Below, piece by piece: positions 32,228 through 39,731 of a stretch of 44,346 bases of DNA. The translations under genes and the position numbers were made by a program. The notes beneath the pieces were generated by a model. The model saw nothing but the letters and a program-made list of their open reading frames with translations. It made no database searches and was not told where the DNA came from. Origin of the DNA: an uncultured Clostridia bacterium. GTDB lineage: Bacteria; Bacillota; Clostridia; Oscillospirales; Acutalibacteraceae. The first letter of the stretch is position 1; each line of letters starts with the position of its first letter. The DNA is taken from assembly GCA_947631945.1 (NCBI GenBank), contig CANRNI010000021.1:1-44346 (forward strand). Reading direction: 5' to 3'.

Positions 32228-33871
32228 AGAGAAGCCCCTAAAATGCGTCATTTTAGGGGCTAACGCTTTTTTTGACGCTTTTGCAACCGTATAGCTCCAC
32301 TTGATTGGAAGTAAATGCAGGTACACATCTATATTGTCACGGTCATTCACAACCATCTTATCCAATATCCGTTTGTAAAACTCATCTTCGTATTCCACGC
32401 CGCCGACGATCTCTTTGATCGCATCGCTGATCTCTCTGATAAGCTCCTGCTGCTGCTTTATCATGGACTGCTGTTTATCAATGCTGTCGATGACCGATTG
32501 CAGCTCGGCAATTTCACTGTCGTACTTTGCTCTGGCGTCTGCAAATTCCTCTTTGGTTATGACATTCGACATATAGAGGTCAATCAGCTTTGCTCGGTTT
32601 TCCTCGATAGCTTTGATTTTCGCTTTCAGCTTTTCTACATCCGACCCTGTGGTATCCATAGCGATAATGGATTTGATAACGGAAAGCAGGTTATCCGTGA
32701 TTTTCTGTCGGTTGAATTTTAAGTCTTTGGTAACGAGGTACATGAGATGCGTAGCGTCCTCGTTTCGGATATTTGGAGCTGTGCAACCGACTTGATTGCC
32801 CGCCTTATCTATATGCGGGCTGCCGTTTCGGGCGGCTTCCAGACAACGCCACGCCTTATATCGGCTTCCGTCCTTGCGTGTCTTATACCTTGCCACGAAG
32901 CTATTGCCGCAGCACCCGCATTTGATTTTTCCAGAGAACGGATAGCGGTTTGAGTGTTTCGCCTTCCCCTCCGGCGATAAAGAGCGTTCATCTAAAACTC
33001 GATTGGCTTCATCGAACAGCTCACGGGAAATGATTGGCTCATGGTGATCCTTAATAATGACGAATTCCTCCTGCCCACGGTTGTATTTTTTCTCATGGGA
33101 TAGGAAGTCCGGCGTATAAGTCTTTTTCTGTACCAGATCGCCGCAGTATTTTTCGTTGCGGATAATGCGGAGAATAACCGTGTTCTGCCATTCCTTTACC
33201 CGCATAGGTTCAATGCCTTCCTCCCGAAGCTCACGGGCGATAACATGAGTGCCTTTTCCCTCAACAACAAACTTATGAAAGATAAGGCGGACGATTTTTG
33301 CCCCTTCTTCATTGATATACATCTTGCCGCCACGGACATCGTAACCGAGCATATCCCTGCCGAAAACGACGCCTTGTTCCATCTGGCGTTTCTGCCCCCA
33401 CTTCACACGCTCCGAGGTCTTTCGGCTTTCCTCCTGTGCGATAGAGGACATAATGGCAAGGCGCAGCTCTGCGTCGCCGTCCATCGTGTTGATGTTGTCA
33501 TTCATAAAGATAACACCTACACCATGCTTTTTCAAGTCACGGGTATAGTAAATGCTGTCGAGCGTGTTTCTGGCAAAGCGGGAGATCTCTTTTGTGATAA
33601 TCAAATCAAAATCCCCGTTTTTAGCGCAGGCAATCATGCGGTTAAACTCTTTGCGCTTCTTGGTGTTCGTGCCGGATATTCCCTCGTCGGCAAATATCTC
33701 ATAAAGCTCCCAATCGGGATTGCGCTCGATATATTGCCGGAAATACCGCTGCTGACTTTCAAAAGAGTTTGCTTGATCCTCGTTATCGGTTGAAACTCGG
33801 CAATAAGCTGCAACTCGTTTTTTCTTATCAACGAATTTACGCTCTTGGTTTAAGAGTTCGTATTTGTTCAT
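32210..33871 (-). CDS. Large serine recombinase (integrase/resolvase family)
   Basis: 553 residues from ATG 33871 (AAAGGAG upstream). N-terminal resolvase domain with catalytic Ser (VAAYCRVSTDNEDQANSFESQ, S27) and the Arg-rich ITKEISRFARNTLDS block. Then a recombinase domain (~190-300), a zinc ribbon (IKCGCCGNSF ... RC ... GCTAPN) and a long C-terminal coiled coil (~430-510). The last residues (TDIGQ) and stop codon lie in the interrupted cotJC gene, so gene and attachment site overlap. It should catalyse integration and, with a directionality factor not identified here, excision. Own promoter at 33914-33942. Confidence 0.93.
   Translation of the reverse strand: MNKYELLNQERKFVDKKKRVAAYCRVSTDNEDQANSFESQQRYFRQYIERNPDWELYEIFADEGISGTNTKKRKEFNRMIACAKNGDFDLIITKEISRFARNTLDSIYYTRDLKKHGVGVIFMNDNINTMDGDAELRLAIMSSIAQEESRKTSERVKWGQKRQMEQGVVFGRDMLGYDVRGGKMYINEEGAKIVRLIFHKFVVEGKGTHVIARELREEGIEPMRVKEWQNTVILRIIRNEKYCGDLVQKKTYTPDFLSHEKKYNRGQEEFVIIKDHHEPIISRELFDEANRVLDERSLSPEGKAKHSNRYPFSGKIKCGCCGNSFVARYKTRKDGSRYKAWRCLEAARNGSPHIDKAGNQVGCTAPNIRNEDATHLMYLVTKDLKFNRQKITDNLLSVIKSIIAMDTTGSDVEKLKAKIKAIEENRAKLIDLYMSNVITKEEFADARAKYDSEIAELQSVIDSIDKQQSMIKQQQELIREISDAIKEIVGGVEYEDEFYKRILDKMVVNDRDNIDVYLHLLPIKWSYTVAKASKKALAPKMTHFRGFSTDIGQ
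32216..32231. other. Probable attachment-site junction (att) in cotJC
   Basis: cotJC similarity ends at ACCGATATCGGT (32216-32227), itself a perfect 12-bp palindrome encoding TDIG. The next bases diverge from the cotJC consensus. Serine integrases recombine at short imperfect inverted repeats with a central dinucleotide, so crossover within or next to this palindrome is inferred. The other half-site is outside or unrecognised. Confidence 0.55.
32233..32261. terminator. Perfect 13-bp hairpin at the element edge
   Basis: AGCCCCTAAAATG - CGT - CATTTTAGGGGCT. It is the first feature inside the element, within the 3' codons of the recombinase gene, and would end transcription coming from the cotJ operon (TTTT follows the TAACGC). 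Confidence 0.6.
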
Positions 33872-33913
33872 TCCAATGCTCCTTTCCCGGCAACCTCTGC
33901 TGCCATTATTTCT

Positions 33914-33969
33914 ATTGTAAATAAGGGCGGTGGTTCTGTCAAATGTGCGAATTTCAAATTTGCACATTT
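33914..33969 (-). promoter_or_regulatory. Recombinase promoter with 14-bp operator palindrome
   Basis: Minus strand: TTGACA (33942-33937), 17-base spacer, TACAAT (33919-33914). Overlapping the -35 box is an inverted repeat AAATGTGCGAATTT - C - AAATTTGCACATTT (33941-33969, one mismatch), a strong candidate repressor site. Confidence 0.7.
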
Positions 33970-33994
33970 CTCTATATGTATAACCGCCAAGCGG

Positions 33995-34198
33995 CTATGC
34001 CTGGCGGTTATTCCTCTCTTTTTGACTGTACTGATTTTCAAGCGCAACCAAACAGCGTTCCCGTTGTGAAGGGGTCAATAGTTTTCTCTGCTCCAAAGAA
34101 AAGAGGATCGACTTTTGAATGTTCAAAAGGAACGCTGCGTATTCCTGCCCATCCAAATCCGGAACGGGAGCACCCACATAAACAAATTCTCTATGCAC
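33995..34198 (-). CDS. Small conserved mobile-element protein, unknown function
   Basis: About 67 residues from GTG 34198, eight bases after GGGAGG (a TTG at 34222 in the same frame would overlap this site). The sequence (HREFVYVGAPVPDLDGQEYAAFLLNIQK ... LLTPSQRERCLVALENQ) is regular coding sequence with helical, amphipathic character. Similar short proteins accompany recombinases in Firmicutes integrative elements, but no function is recognised. The C-terminal codons lie in a 9-bp stem (33981-34010), a possible terminator. Confidence 0.55.
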   Translation of the reverse strand: MHREFVYVGAPVPDLDGQEYAAFLLNIQKSILFSLEQRKLLTPSQRERCLVALENQYSQKERNNRQA

Positions 34199-34260
34199 AG
34201 CCAACACCTCCCTCGTCCTCAATAAGTATATGAGACAGTGATTGTCCTATATAACAACCT

Positions 34261-34316
34261 GTCAAGGTACGGATCGTATTTTCCGGCGAAAATCTTTATC
34301 CTTAAAGCCTTGACAG
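34261..34316 (-). repeat. Branched palindromic repeat, copy 1
   Basis: Outer stem GTCAAGG ... CCTTGAC with an inner hairpin ATTTTC-CGGC-GAAAAT. Direct-repeat relative of 34558-34625 (shared GTCAAGGTACGG and the order outer stem, inner hairpin, outer stem). It interrupts the sortase-like fragment, supplying its last 18 codons. Confidence 0.65.
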
Positions 34317-34537
34317 AACGTTGAAGCGATGCAAAATTTCATTTGAAAACGATCCCCCAGCTGTTCCGTTGCCCGTTTCTGCGCTTCTTCCATTACATAT
34401 GCCATATCATCAAAGGCTTTCTCCTGCTCCATTTGGGCAGAATAATAGTGTCGGTAGATGTTGAAGCTGCAAAATACCGCCACATCTAACAGGCACACGG
34501 CGGCGGTCAGACAAATAATTTTCTTTTAATCTTTCAT
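34262..34537 (-). pseudogene. Remnant of a membrane-anchored (class B sortase-like) gene
   Basis: In frame from ATG 34537: M-K-D-stop-K-K-I-I-C-L-T-A-A-V..., so a TAA sits at codon 4. Beyond it the frame encodes a transmembrane helix (IICLTAAVCLLDVAVFCSFNIYRHYYS) and a helical segment (EKAFDDMAYVMEEAQKRATEQLGD), then runs into the palindromic repeat and stops at 34262. This resembles the anchor region of class B sortases on Firmicutes integrative elements, whose catalytic domain is absent here. The family call is tentative. Confidence 0.4.
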
Positions 34538-34557
34538 AGGTTGACTTTCTTAAAAAA

Positions 34558-34625
34558 AGAGCCGGTCAAGGTACGGTAGTATTTGCTTACGCAAATCTTC
34601 ACCCTCAAGCCCTTGCCTGGCTCTT
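34558..34625 (-). repeat. Branched palindromic repeat, copy 2
   Basis: Outer stem AAGAGCC ... GGCTCTT and TCAAGG ... CCTTG, inner hairpin ATTTGC-TTAC-GCAAAT. Same architecture as 34261-34316. It lies between the sortase-like remnant and the ATPase gene. Confidence 0.6.
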
Positions 34626-34626
34626 G

Positions 34627-34683
34627 TTTCGGGCATATTTTCATTCTATGCCCGAAATAACGCCCACTGTATTAGTGAGCGTT
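34627..34683. terminator. Two tandem hairpins after the ATPase gene
   Basis: First: TTTCGGGCATA / TATGCCCGAAA, 11-bp perfect stem (34627-34657). Second: AACGCCCACT / AGTGAGCGTT, 10 bp with one mismatch (34659-34683). Both lie just past the ATPase stop codon (34702, minus strand). They may terminate transcription or, with 34558-34625, form part of a structured RNA. Confidence 0.5.
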
Positions 34684-34701
34684 ACCGTTTGCTATATTGG
34701 T

Positions 34702-35997
34702 TTAGATACAAAATGCTGCATAGAGAGGAACGGTCTTTTTTCCGCCCTCAAAGCCAAAGTTTTTTGCAGAGAGCTTGATGGCGTACTCGGGCTTGTAGGC
34801 ATCCATATAGACCTTTAAGCTCTTGGCTCTTGTGTTGTCGGCGGATTTGACCTCAATGGGAATGAGCTTACCCTCCCGCTGAATGACAAAATCGACTTCC
34901 GCACCACGCTCGGACTCCCAATAATAGGTTCGGTAGCCGTTGATGGTGAGATGCACATTCACATAGTTTTCCGCAAGTCCGCCCTTAAAGTCGCCGAGTT
35001 CTTCCACCATATAGAGGACGTCGTTTGCGGCAAGATCCTTTTTGGCGGCAAGCAGACCTAGATCGGAGACATAGATCTTGAAAGCGTCGATGTCACGATA
35101 GTTTTCCAAAGGCTTTTTTACCTGTTCCACTTTGAACACCTGCGACACAATGCCGGACAGACAAAGCCATTCGATAGCGTTCTCAAATTCGGAAGCACGA
35201 CCGCCCTTCTTGATCAGCTTATATTGAAAACGGGTATTCTTCTTGGAAAGCTGCACGGTGATGTTGTCATAGGCAAGCCGTGTCTTTTTAATCTCGTTCA
35301 AGTTGTTGTACTTACTCATATCGCCCCGATAGCTTGCCAGAAGGGTGTCCTGTGTGTGACGCATAAGGATATAATCCTTTGTCTGTGCAAACTGCATGAC
35401 GCACTCCGGCATACCGCCCACCACAAGATACTGCCGGTAAAGCAGCATCGCCGCATCGTGCAAAGCGGAAGGAATCGGCGTGTTGGTCTGGAAGGACTTT
35501 TTGATCTGCTCTACCAGAGCGTCCTCCCCCAGAGCAAGCATAAATTCCTCCATATCCATCGGGTAAAGGGTTTTCATATCAACCTTGCCCACGGGAAAAG
35601 AGAACTTTGCACGGTTTACCGCAACGCCTAAAAGACTGCCTGCCACGATAATGTGATAATCGGGAGCGTCTTCGCAAAAATACTTCAAAGAAGTTAATGC
35701 CCTTTCGCAGAGCTGCACCTCGTCAAAGACAATCAGCGTTTTTTCCTTGACAATGGTTTGCCCTGCGATATGCGACAGAATAGGGATCAGATAATCGGGG
35801 CTGATATTTTCATCAAAGGTTTCCGAGAGCTTTGGATTGGTTTCAAAGTTGAAATACGCCACATTCTCATAGTGTGTGCGCCCAAACTCCAAAATGGAAT
35901 AAGTCTTGCCGACCTGTCTTGCTCCCTGCAAGATTAGCGGCTTGCGGTGTTCATTTTCTTTCCATGCTTCTAAAAAAGTCATGATCTTTCGGTACAT
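34702..35997 (-). CDS. AAA-family ATPase with DUF4143 (nuclease-like) domain
   Basis: 431 residues; ATG 35997 preceded by AAGGAGGG. Walker A LQGARQVGKTYS (residues ~22-33), Walker B LIVFDEVQL, sensor-like IIVAGS; this is the AAA_14 P-loop. The C-terminal DUF4143 region carries a PD-(D/E)xK-like pattern: GGLAENYVNVHL, then WESERGAEVDFVIQREGKLIPIEVKS (E...D...E-x-K). Such proteins are common singletons in bacterial accessory regions; DNA-related or defence roles are suggested but unproven. Own promoter at 36028-36056. Confidence 0.85.
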   Translation of the reverse strand: MYRKIMTFLEAWKENEHRKPLILQGARQVGKTYSILEFGRTHYENVAYFNFETNPKLSETFDENISPDYLIPILSHIAGQTIVKEKTLIVFDEVQLCERALTSLKYFCEDAPDYHIIVAGSLLGVAVNRAKFSFPVGKVDMKTLYPMDMEEFMLALGEDALVEQIKKSFQTNTPIPSALHDAAMLLYRQYLVVGGMPECVMQFAQTKDYILMRHTQDTLLASYRGDMSKYNNLNEIKKTRLAYDNITVQLSKKNTRFQYKLIKKGGRASEFENAIEWLCLSGIVSQVFKVEQVKKPLENYRDIDAFKIYVSDLGLLAAKKDLAANDVLYMVEELGDFKGGLAENYVNVHLTINGYRTYYWESERGAEVDFVIQREGKLIPIEVKSADNTRAKSLKVYMDAYKPEYAIKLSAKNFGFEGGKKTVPLYAAFCI

Positions 35998-36027
35998 AAA
36001 TGACCCTCCTTTTCAGAAGTCGTTTAT

Positions 36028-36056
36028 ATTATACCGTATGTTCATGTAAAAATCAA
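36028..36056 (-). promoter_or_regulatory. Promoter of the ATPase gene
   Basis: Minus strand: TTGATT (36056-36051), 17-base spacer, TATAAT (36033-36028), 31 bases before the start codon. From 36057 to 36238 no gene is seen, only A/T-rich sequence. Confidence 0.65.
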
Positions 36057-36238
36057 CAAATTCTATATAAATATTCGCATTAAATTACATGAATATTTTT
36101 ATCTATATTACACTATTCAACATAAAGTAACGCAAACCGCCGGTTTTTATACATTTTCAAACTTTGTTATTGTCAGTTTGTAAAGCTCGGTATTGCGTTG
36201 GAACTTATTGACAAATGGAACAAGAGATCTGCCCACTT

Positions 36239-36376
36239 TCAAAATTCTCTGTCCTGCGCATTTTTTCTGTTCAATTTGTCAAATACTTCTTTTGTTATCT
36301 GCTTATTCAAGTACAGTCTTTTTAATAACGAAAAGATTGCAAGATAAGTAATTTCTTTTCTCAATGCTTCGTTCAT
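36239..36376 (-). CDS. 45-residue SHOCT-like small protein
   Basis: ATG 36376 follows GGAGGAATCAA. The protein (MNEALRKEITYLAIFSLLKR, then LYLNKQITKEVFDKLNRKNA) has a short helical domain with the I-T-K-E-x-F/Y-x-x-L/I spacing of SHOCT-like proteins found near recombinases in Firmicutes mobile elements. Its start overlaps an upstream frame's TGA (ATGA), implying translational coupling to a gene now reduced to a fragment. Confidence 0.6.
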   Translation of the reverse strand: MNEALRKEITYLAIFSLLKRLYLNKQITKEVFDKLNRKNAQDREF

Positions 36377-36492
36377 TTGATTCCTCCCAATAATCCAAGA
36401 CTGATATTCAGCGCGTTGGTAATTTCCCGTATAATACTTCTATCATCTATCCGACCGATATAATTGCGGATATGAGCAATTTTATCTAGATT
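36373..36492 (-). pseudogene. C-terminal fragment of an unknown mobile-element gene
   Basis: In frame upstream of the SHOCT-like gene: NLDKIAHIRNYIGRIDDRSI then IREITNALNISLGLLGGIK and TGA overlapping the next ATG. The sequence beyond ~36490 belongs to another remnant on the opposite strand, so the 5' part is lost. No family recognised. Confidence 0.35.
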
Positions 36493-36494
36493 AT

Positions 36495-36698
36495 ATGATT
36501 GATAAATATTGTCGTTTGGCATCCATTTACAAGATTGAATACCGATCGTTTCACAGCTTGCGACGGGCATTTGAAACAGAACTCGCTGTCGCCGAAGTGC
36601 CTGTTACATCTATCTCCCAGATGCTCGGTCATAGAGATATTGGAGCAGATAAAGCATACCTCAGCTTCAATCATACACAAACATCGCTTTTGTCATGA
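36495..36698 (+). pseudogene. Tyrosine recombinase, C-terminal fragment
   Basis: Contains SFHSLRRAFETELAVAEVPV (the H-x-x-R motif), TSISQMLGHRDI (second conserved His) and KAYLSF (nucleophilic Tyr), the usual end of phage/ICE tyrosine integrases. The catalytic N-terminal half and core-binding domain are missing. No ribosome binding site. Confidence 0.75.
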
Positions 36699-37182
36699 AC
36701 ATTACGAATATGTTTACCGGGATAGACAATATCAACATATCCGAGATAGCCGTCAGTGTAGTAATATTCTGCTTTTGAACCGTTATCAACAATTCTTTGA
36801 ATTCGCTCGGGTAAACTTATCCAATGCCACGTCAAAACCAACGATTTGACGCGGCAAACGGCTTACCATCGTTATAACATAGACGTTTTCCCGTGTTTCT
36901 GTTTTTGCTTTTTTTCCTACAAACCAGTATAATTCATCTAATTCCAAAACTTGGTATTTACTCTTCGTGTTCCGAATCGTTTTTTTTAATCCAATTATAT
37001 ACGTTTGCTTTATTAAAGCCGAATATTTTGCCGACGTCTCGTCCGCTTGCTCCCGCATAATATGCTTTTATCGCTTGTTGGCGAATCTCTTCGGAATATT
37101 CCCGTGTTTTTGGTTCTATGGTGTAGTATTTTTTGCATTCCTTGCAAAAACACCTTTCGTTGGTTTTCGATTCTACTACGAG
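36671..37182 (-). pseudogene. IS1-like transposase, frameshifted
   Basis: Three consecutive minus-strand frames form one protein. First: ESKTNERCFCKECKKYYTIE with zinc-binding C-x-C-x2-C and an HTH (AGASGRDVGKIFGFNKANVY). Next: VLELDELYWFVGKKAKTETRENVYVI (the DDE-type core, read in two parts). Last: PERIQRIVDNGSKAEYYYTD and GYLGYVDIVYPGKHIRNVHD. Frame changes (+1) occur near 36995 and near 36810. The start codon and the C-terminal end are also missing, so the copy is dead. Confidence 0.75.
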
Positions 37183-37184
37183 TT

Positions 37185-37529
37185 ATGGATATAAATTATG
37201 TGGATATTGGGAAAAGGATACGTCAAGAAAGATGTAATCGCAATTTTACACAGGAAAAATTGGCGGAAAAAATAGGAATCTCTGTTACCCATATGAGTAA
37301 TATAGAAAATGCTAATACAAAATTGAGCTTACCCGTTTTAATTGATATAGCAAATGTCCTCGACTGCGATTCTGATGTTTTTCTATGAGGTAGTCTAAAA
37401 AATAACAAAAATTCTTCCGTAAAAATTGTTACAGAATTACTTTCGGACTGTACAAAAGACGAAAGAGTTGTTATAATAAACACAATACAGGCGTTAAAAA
37501 CCGCTTTAAGAGACAACATTAGGAGGTAA
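37185..37529 (+). pseudogene. XRE-family regulator with an in-frame TGA
   Basis: ATG 37185 opens an HTH_3 domain (IGKRIRQERCNRNFTQEKLAEK, then THMSNIENANTKLSLPVLID) ending DCDSDVFL and TGA at 37386-37388. The same frame continues, GSLKNNKNSSVKIVTELLSD and CTKDERVVIINTIQALKTAL, to TAA 37527-37529, a normal C-terminus for ~110-residue XRE regulators that pair with sigma factors. Without readthrough a 67-residue HTH-only protein is made. The extension ends in AGGAGG, the ribosome site of the sigma factor gene. Confidence 0.7.
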
Positions 37530-37536
37530 TGAGTCT

Positions 37537-38094
37537 GTGGAAACAATTGACACTAAGATATGCGAAGAGTTGTGGAAGCAATATGAACCACGTTTGTGGG
37601 CAATGTGTAGAATAAAACTACAAAGTATGCCGGACGAAATAGACGATGTTATTTCAGAAGTTTTCTTAGCGTTATGTAAAAAGATTGATGAAAGCGGTCC
37701 GCCTGAAAATCCAAAAACATGGCTGTACAAAACGCTTTACAACAGAATTGCAAAAAAATATAATGACGCATACAAGGCAAGAGAAAGATTGAGCGACTTA
37801 ACGGCATTTGAGAATTCACTGCCATCTGGTACCGATTGTGTTGAAGAAGTTGAGGATTGCGTTTTGTTTGAGCACCTGGATTGCGTATGTAAGGATAAAT
37901 TAAAGGATAAAGAAAAAACACTTATGAAATATTTTTTTGAAGATGGCTTGACAACAAAAGAAATTGCCAATATTTTGCATATAAGTGAGTTTACCGTCAG
38001 GCAAAGGTGTCATCGACTGTGTGTGCATCTTCGTAAAATAGCAGATAAAATAATGCGAAAAAAGCATTATAAAAATTTTTTTCAAAAAATTTAA
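37537..38094 (+). CDS. ECF-like sigma-70 family RNA polymerase sigma factor
   Basis: 185 residues; GTG start at 37537, ten bases after AGGAGG (37521-37526). Region 2: YEPRLWAMCRIKLQSMPDEIDDVISEVFLALCKKID and PKTWLYKTLYNRIAKKY. Region 4 HTH: LMKYFFEDGLTTKEIANILHISEFTVRQRCHRLCVHLRKI. Partner of the following membrane protein, which probably sequesters it. AT-rich with codon use unlike the chromosomal genes, suggesting acquisition. Confidence 0.85.
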   Translation: METIDTKICEELWKQYEPRLWAMCRIKLQSMPDEIDDVISEVFLALCKKIDESGPPENPKTWLYKTLYNRIAKKYNDAYKARERLSDLTAFENSLPSGTDCVEEVEDCVLFEHLDCVCKDKLKDKEKTLMKYFFEDGLTTKEIANILHISEFTVRQRCHRLCVHLRKIADKIMRKKHYKNFFQKI

Positions 38095-38150
38095 AAAAAA
38101 GTGTCACAAACTCAATGAAAAGTGAACTTATATTATAGAAGGATGATTTG

Positions 38151-38951
38151 ATGAAAACAAAAACATATATAAAAGCATTAATGGCTACATCTTTTTCATT
38201 CCCTCTTGATGAAATAAATCGTCTTATGGAAGAAGAATTGAAAAAAGACCCAGATGAAATGGATGGAGAATTAGTTGACCTGTGCATAGATATTCTTGAA
38301 AAGGGATATGCCGAACAGGAGCAAAAACATAAACAGGAGCATGACCGTACTGAAAAGAAACACACCAGAATAAAAGTGCGCAGGGTATTGGCTGTCGCCG
38401 CAATTATAACGTTGCTAATCGCGATTGCCGCTCCCGTTTCCGCCGCATTTTCCCATAACAAAGTGTCCGACAAAATTGTGCAATTTTATTCGGATTATTT
38501 TCACATGGATTTACGTAAAGGAAGTACAAATGCGAATCATTATTCGGATAATAATTCGCATTTGATAAAAGAATTGGAAGAACGGGGGTTTGAATATGTA
38601 ATTCTACCAAAAGCTCTATTAAATTACAATTATTCAAGAGACATTGTTATTCAGGAGGGTGATCGCTTTACATCGACAACAATAGATATAGAAGATACCG
38701 AATCAAAAATATATGGCAGTATCCATATTACACGATATGATGAAATCACATCTTCCGTCGCAGGAGAGGGACAGGTATCCTCGGAGTTTAAACACATTGA
38801 ACAGGTCAACATAAACGGTCTTGATGTAATAATATTTGGTAGCGATGATGAAACATCAATACGCTATTTGGATAATAATACTGATTATATTATTACATTA
38901 AGAAACTGCGATATTTATACTGCTGTAGAAATTGCTAATTCACTAAAATAA
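38151..38951 (+). CDS. Single-pass membrane protein, probable anti-sigma factor
   Basis: 266 residues from ATG 38151 (AAGGATG upstream). A cytoplasmic helical N-terminus (~1-75; DEMDGELVDLCIDILEKGYAEQE) and a basic stretch precede one transmembrane helix (VLAVAAIITLLIAIAAPVSAAF, ~82-103). The outer domain of ~160 residues has DUF4367-like features (GFEYVILPKALL ... INGLDVIIFG ... YIITLRNCDIYTAVEIANSLK). It directly follows the sigma factor gene. This order and topology are those of transmembrane anti-sigma proteins that sense an envelope signal. Confidence 0.68.
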   Translation: MKTKTYIKALMATSFSFPLDEINRLMEEELKKDPDEMDGELVDLCIDILEKGYAEQEQKHKQEHDRTEKKHTRIKVRRVLAVAAIITLLIAIAAPVSAAFSHNKVSDKIVQFYSDYFHMDLRKGSTNANHYSDNNSHLIKELEERGFEYVILPKALLNYNYSRDIVIQEGDRFTSTTIDIEDTESKIYGSIHITRYDEITSSVAGEGQVSSEFKHIEQVNINGLDVIIFGSDDETSIRYLDNNTDYIITLRNCDIYTAVEIANSLK

Positions 38952-38963
38952 AGGATGGTACAT

Positions 38964-39463
38964 ATGAAAAAGATACTTTATTCAATGTTAATTGTTTGCT
39001 TATCAATTGTTATGTTATGCCAAAACCTTACGGTTTTTGCCGAGGATGGAGAAACGCAGCCCGATTGGCAGGATATAACGCTTACGCAGGAGGAATTTGA
39101 CAGTATTCTGGCAAATAATCCGAATAATGCCGTTCGCCGTGCGCGACGGGGTTAATAATCGAGCGTGCAATCGCCGTTCAAAAAAGCGGAAGCTCGCTTA
39201 TTATTACGGGAAAAACTTATTGCTCAAACACTGTAGTTAAATGCGGATTTAAAGAAGTTGTAATCCAGCGCAGAGCCTCAAGCTCATCCTCTTGGAGCGA
39301 TTATTTGACCTATACGGATTTATATGTAGATTATAATTACTATGATTTGTCAAAAACCGTTACCGTTCCGAGCGGCTACCAGTACCGTGTGACTTGTGTT
39401 CATTACGCTAAGAAAAATATTCTCTCAACTCAGAAAATAGATAACACATCAAATATAGTATAA
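38964..39463 (+). pseudogene. Small secreted protein, frameshifted
   Basis: ATG 38964 (AAGGATGG upstream) encodes a signal peptide (ILYSMLIVCLSIVMLCQNLTVFA) and a short acidic region; frame 0 stops at 39155. The -1 frame then carries the rest without a break to 39463: ATGLIIERAIAVQKSGSSLI, then CSNTVVKCGFKEVVIQRRAS and YQYRVTCVHYAKKNILSTQ, like small secreted proteins of Clostridia (DUF6147-type, from memory). An extra CG within GCGCG at 39141-39145 would explain the shift exactly. Secreted immunoglobulin-like fold inferred from alternating strands. Confidence 0.65.
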
Positions 39464-39731
39464 GATTGAGATGAAATAATAAGTATATATTTTAGTTCCC
39501 GATTCCGTTATGAGTTTTATTGGGGCTTGTTTTAAAAATATAAACTTTTGCGTTTCTGCCACATTTGACTATGCCAACTGCGTTATCCTATGATTTTTCC
39601 GCCGTTGGCACTTTGAGACACATTGCAGGAAGTTAAGTCTATGGATATGTTTTACTTAAGTGCGCACTTTGGTATTCATATAAAAGATGGCAAAAAAGTC
39701 GTCAATCAATTAAAAAATGGAGGATTATCCC
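39464..39731. other. 268-bp AT-rich gap
   Basis: No gene or repeat is recognised. A frame starting at 39623 only overlaps the start of the next gene and has no ribosome site. Confidence 0.5.

Noticed and set aside
36671-37182. Programmed frameshift in the IS1-like transposase
   Set aside because: Shifts are +1, at non-slippery sites, and both ends of the gene are missing, so decay is simpler.
37386-37388. Selenocysteine codon in the XRE regulator
   Set aside because: No SECIS-like stem-loop was recognised just after the TGA, and the neighbourhood is full of broken frames; kept only as a finding to check.
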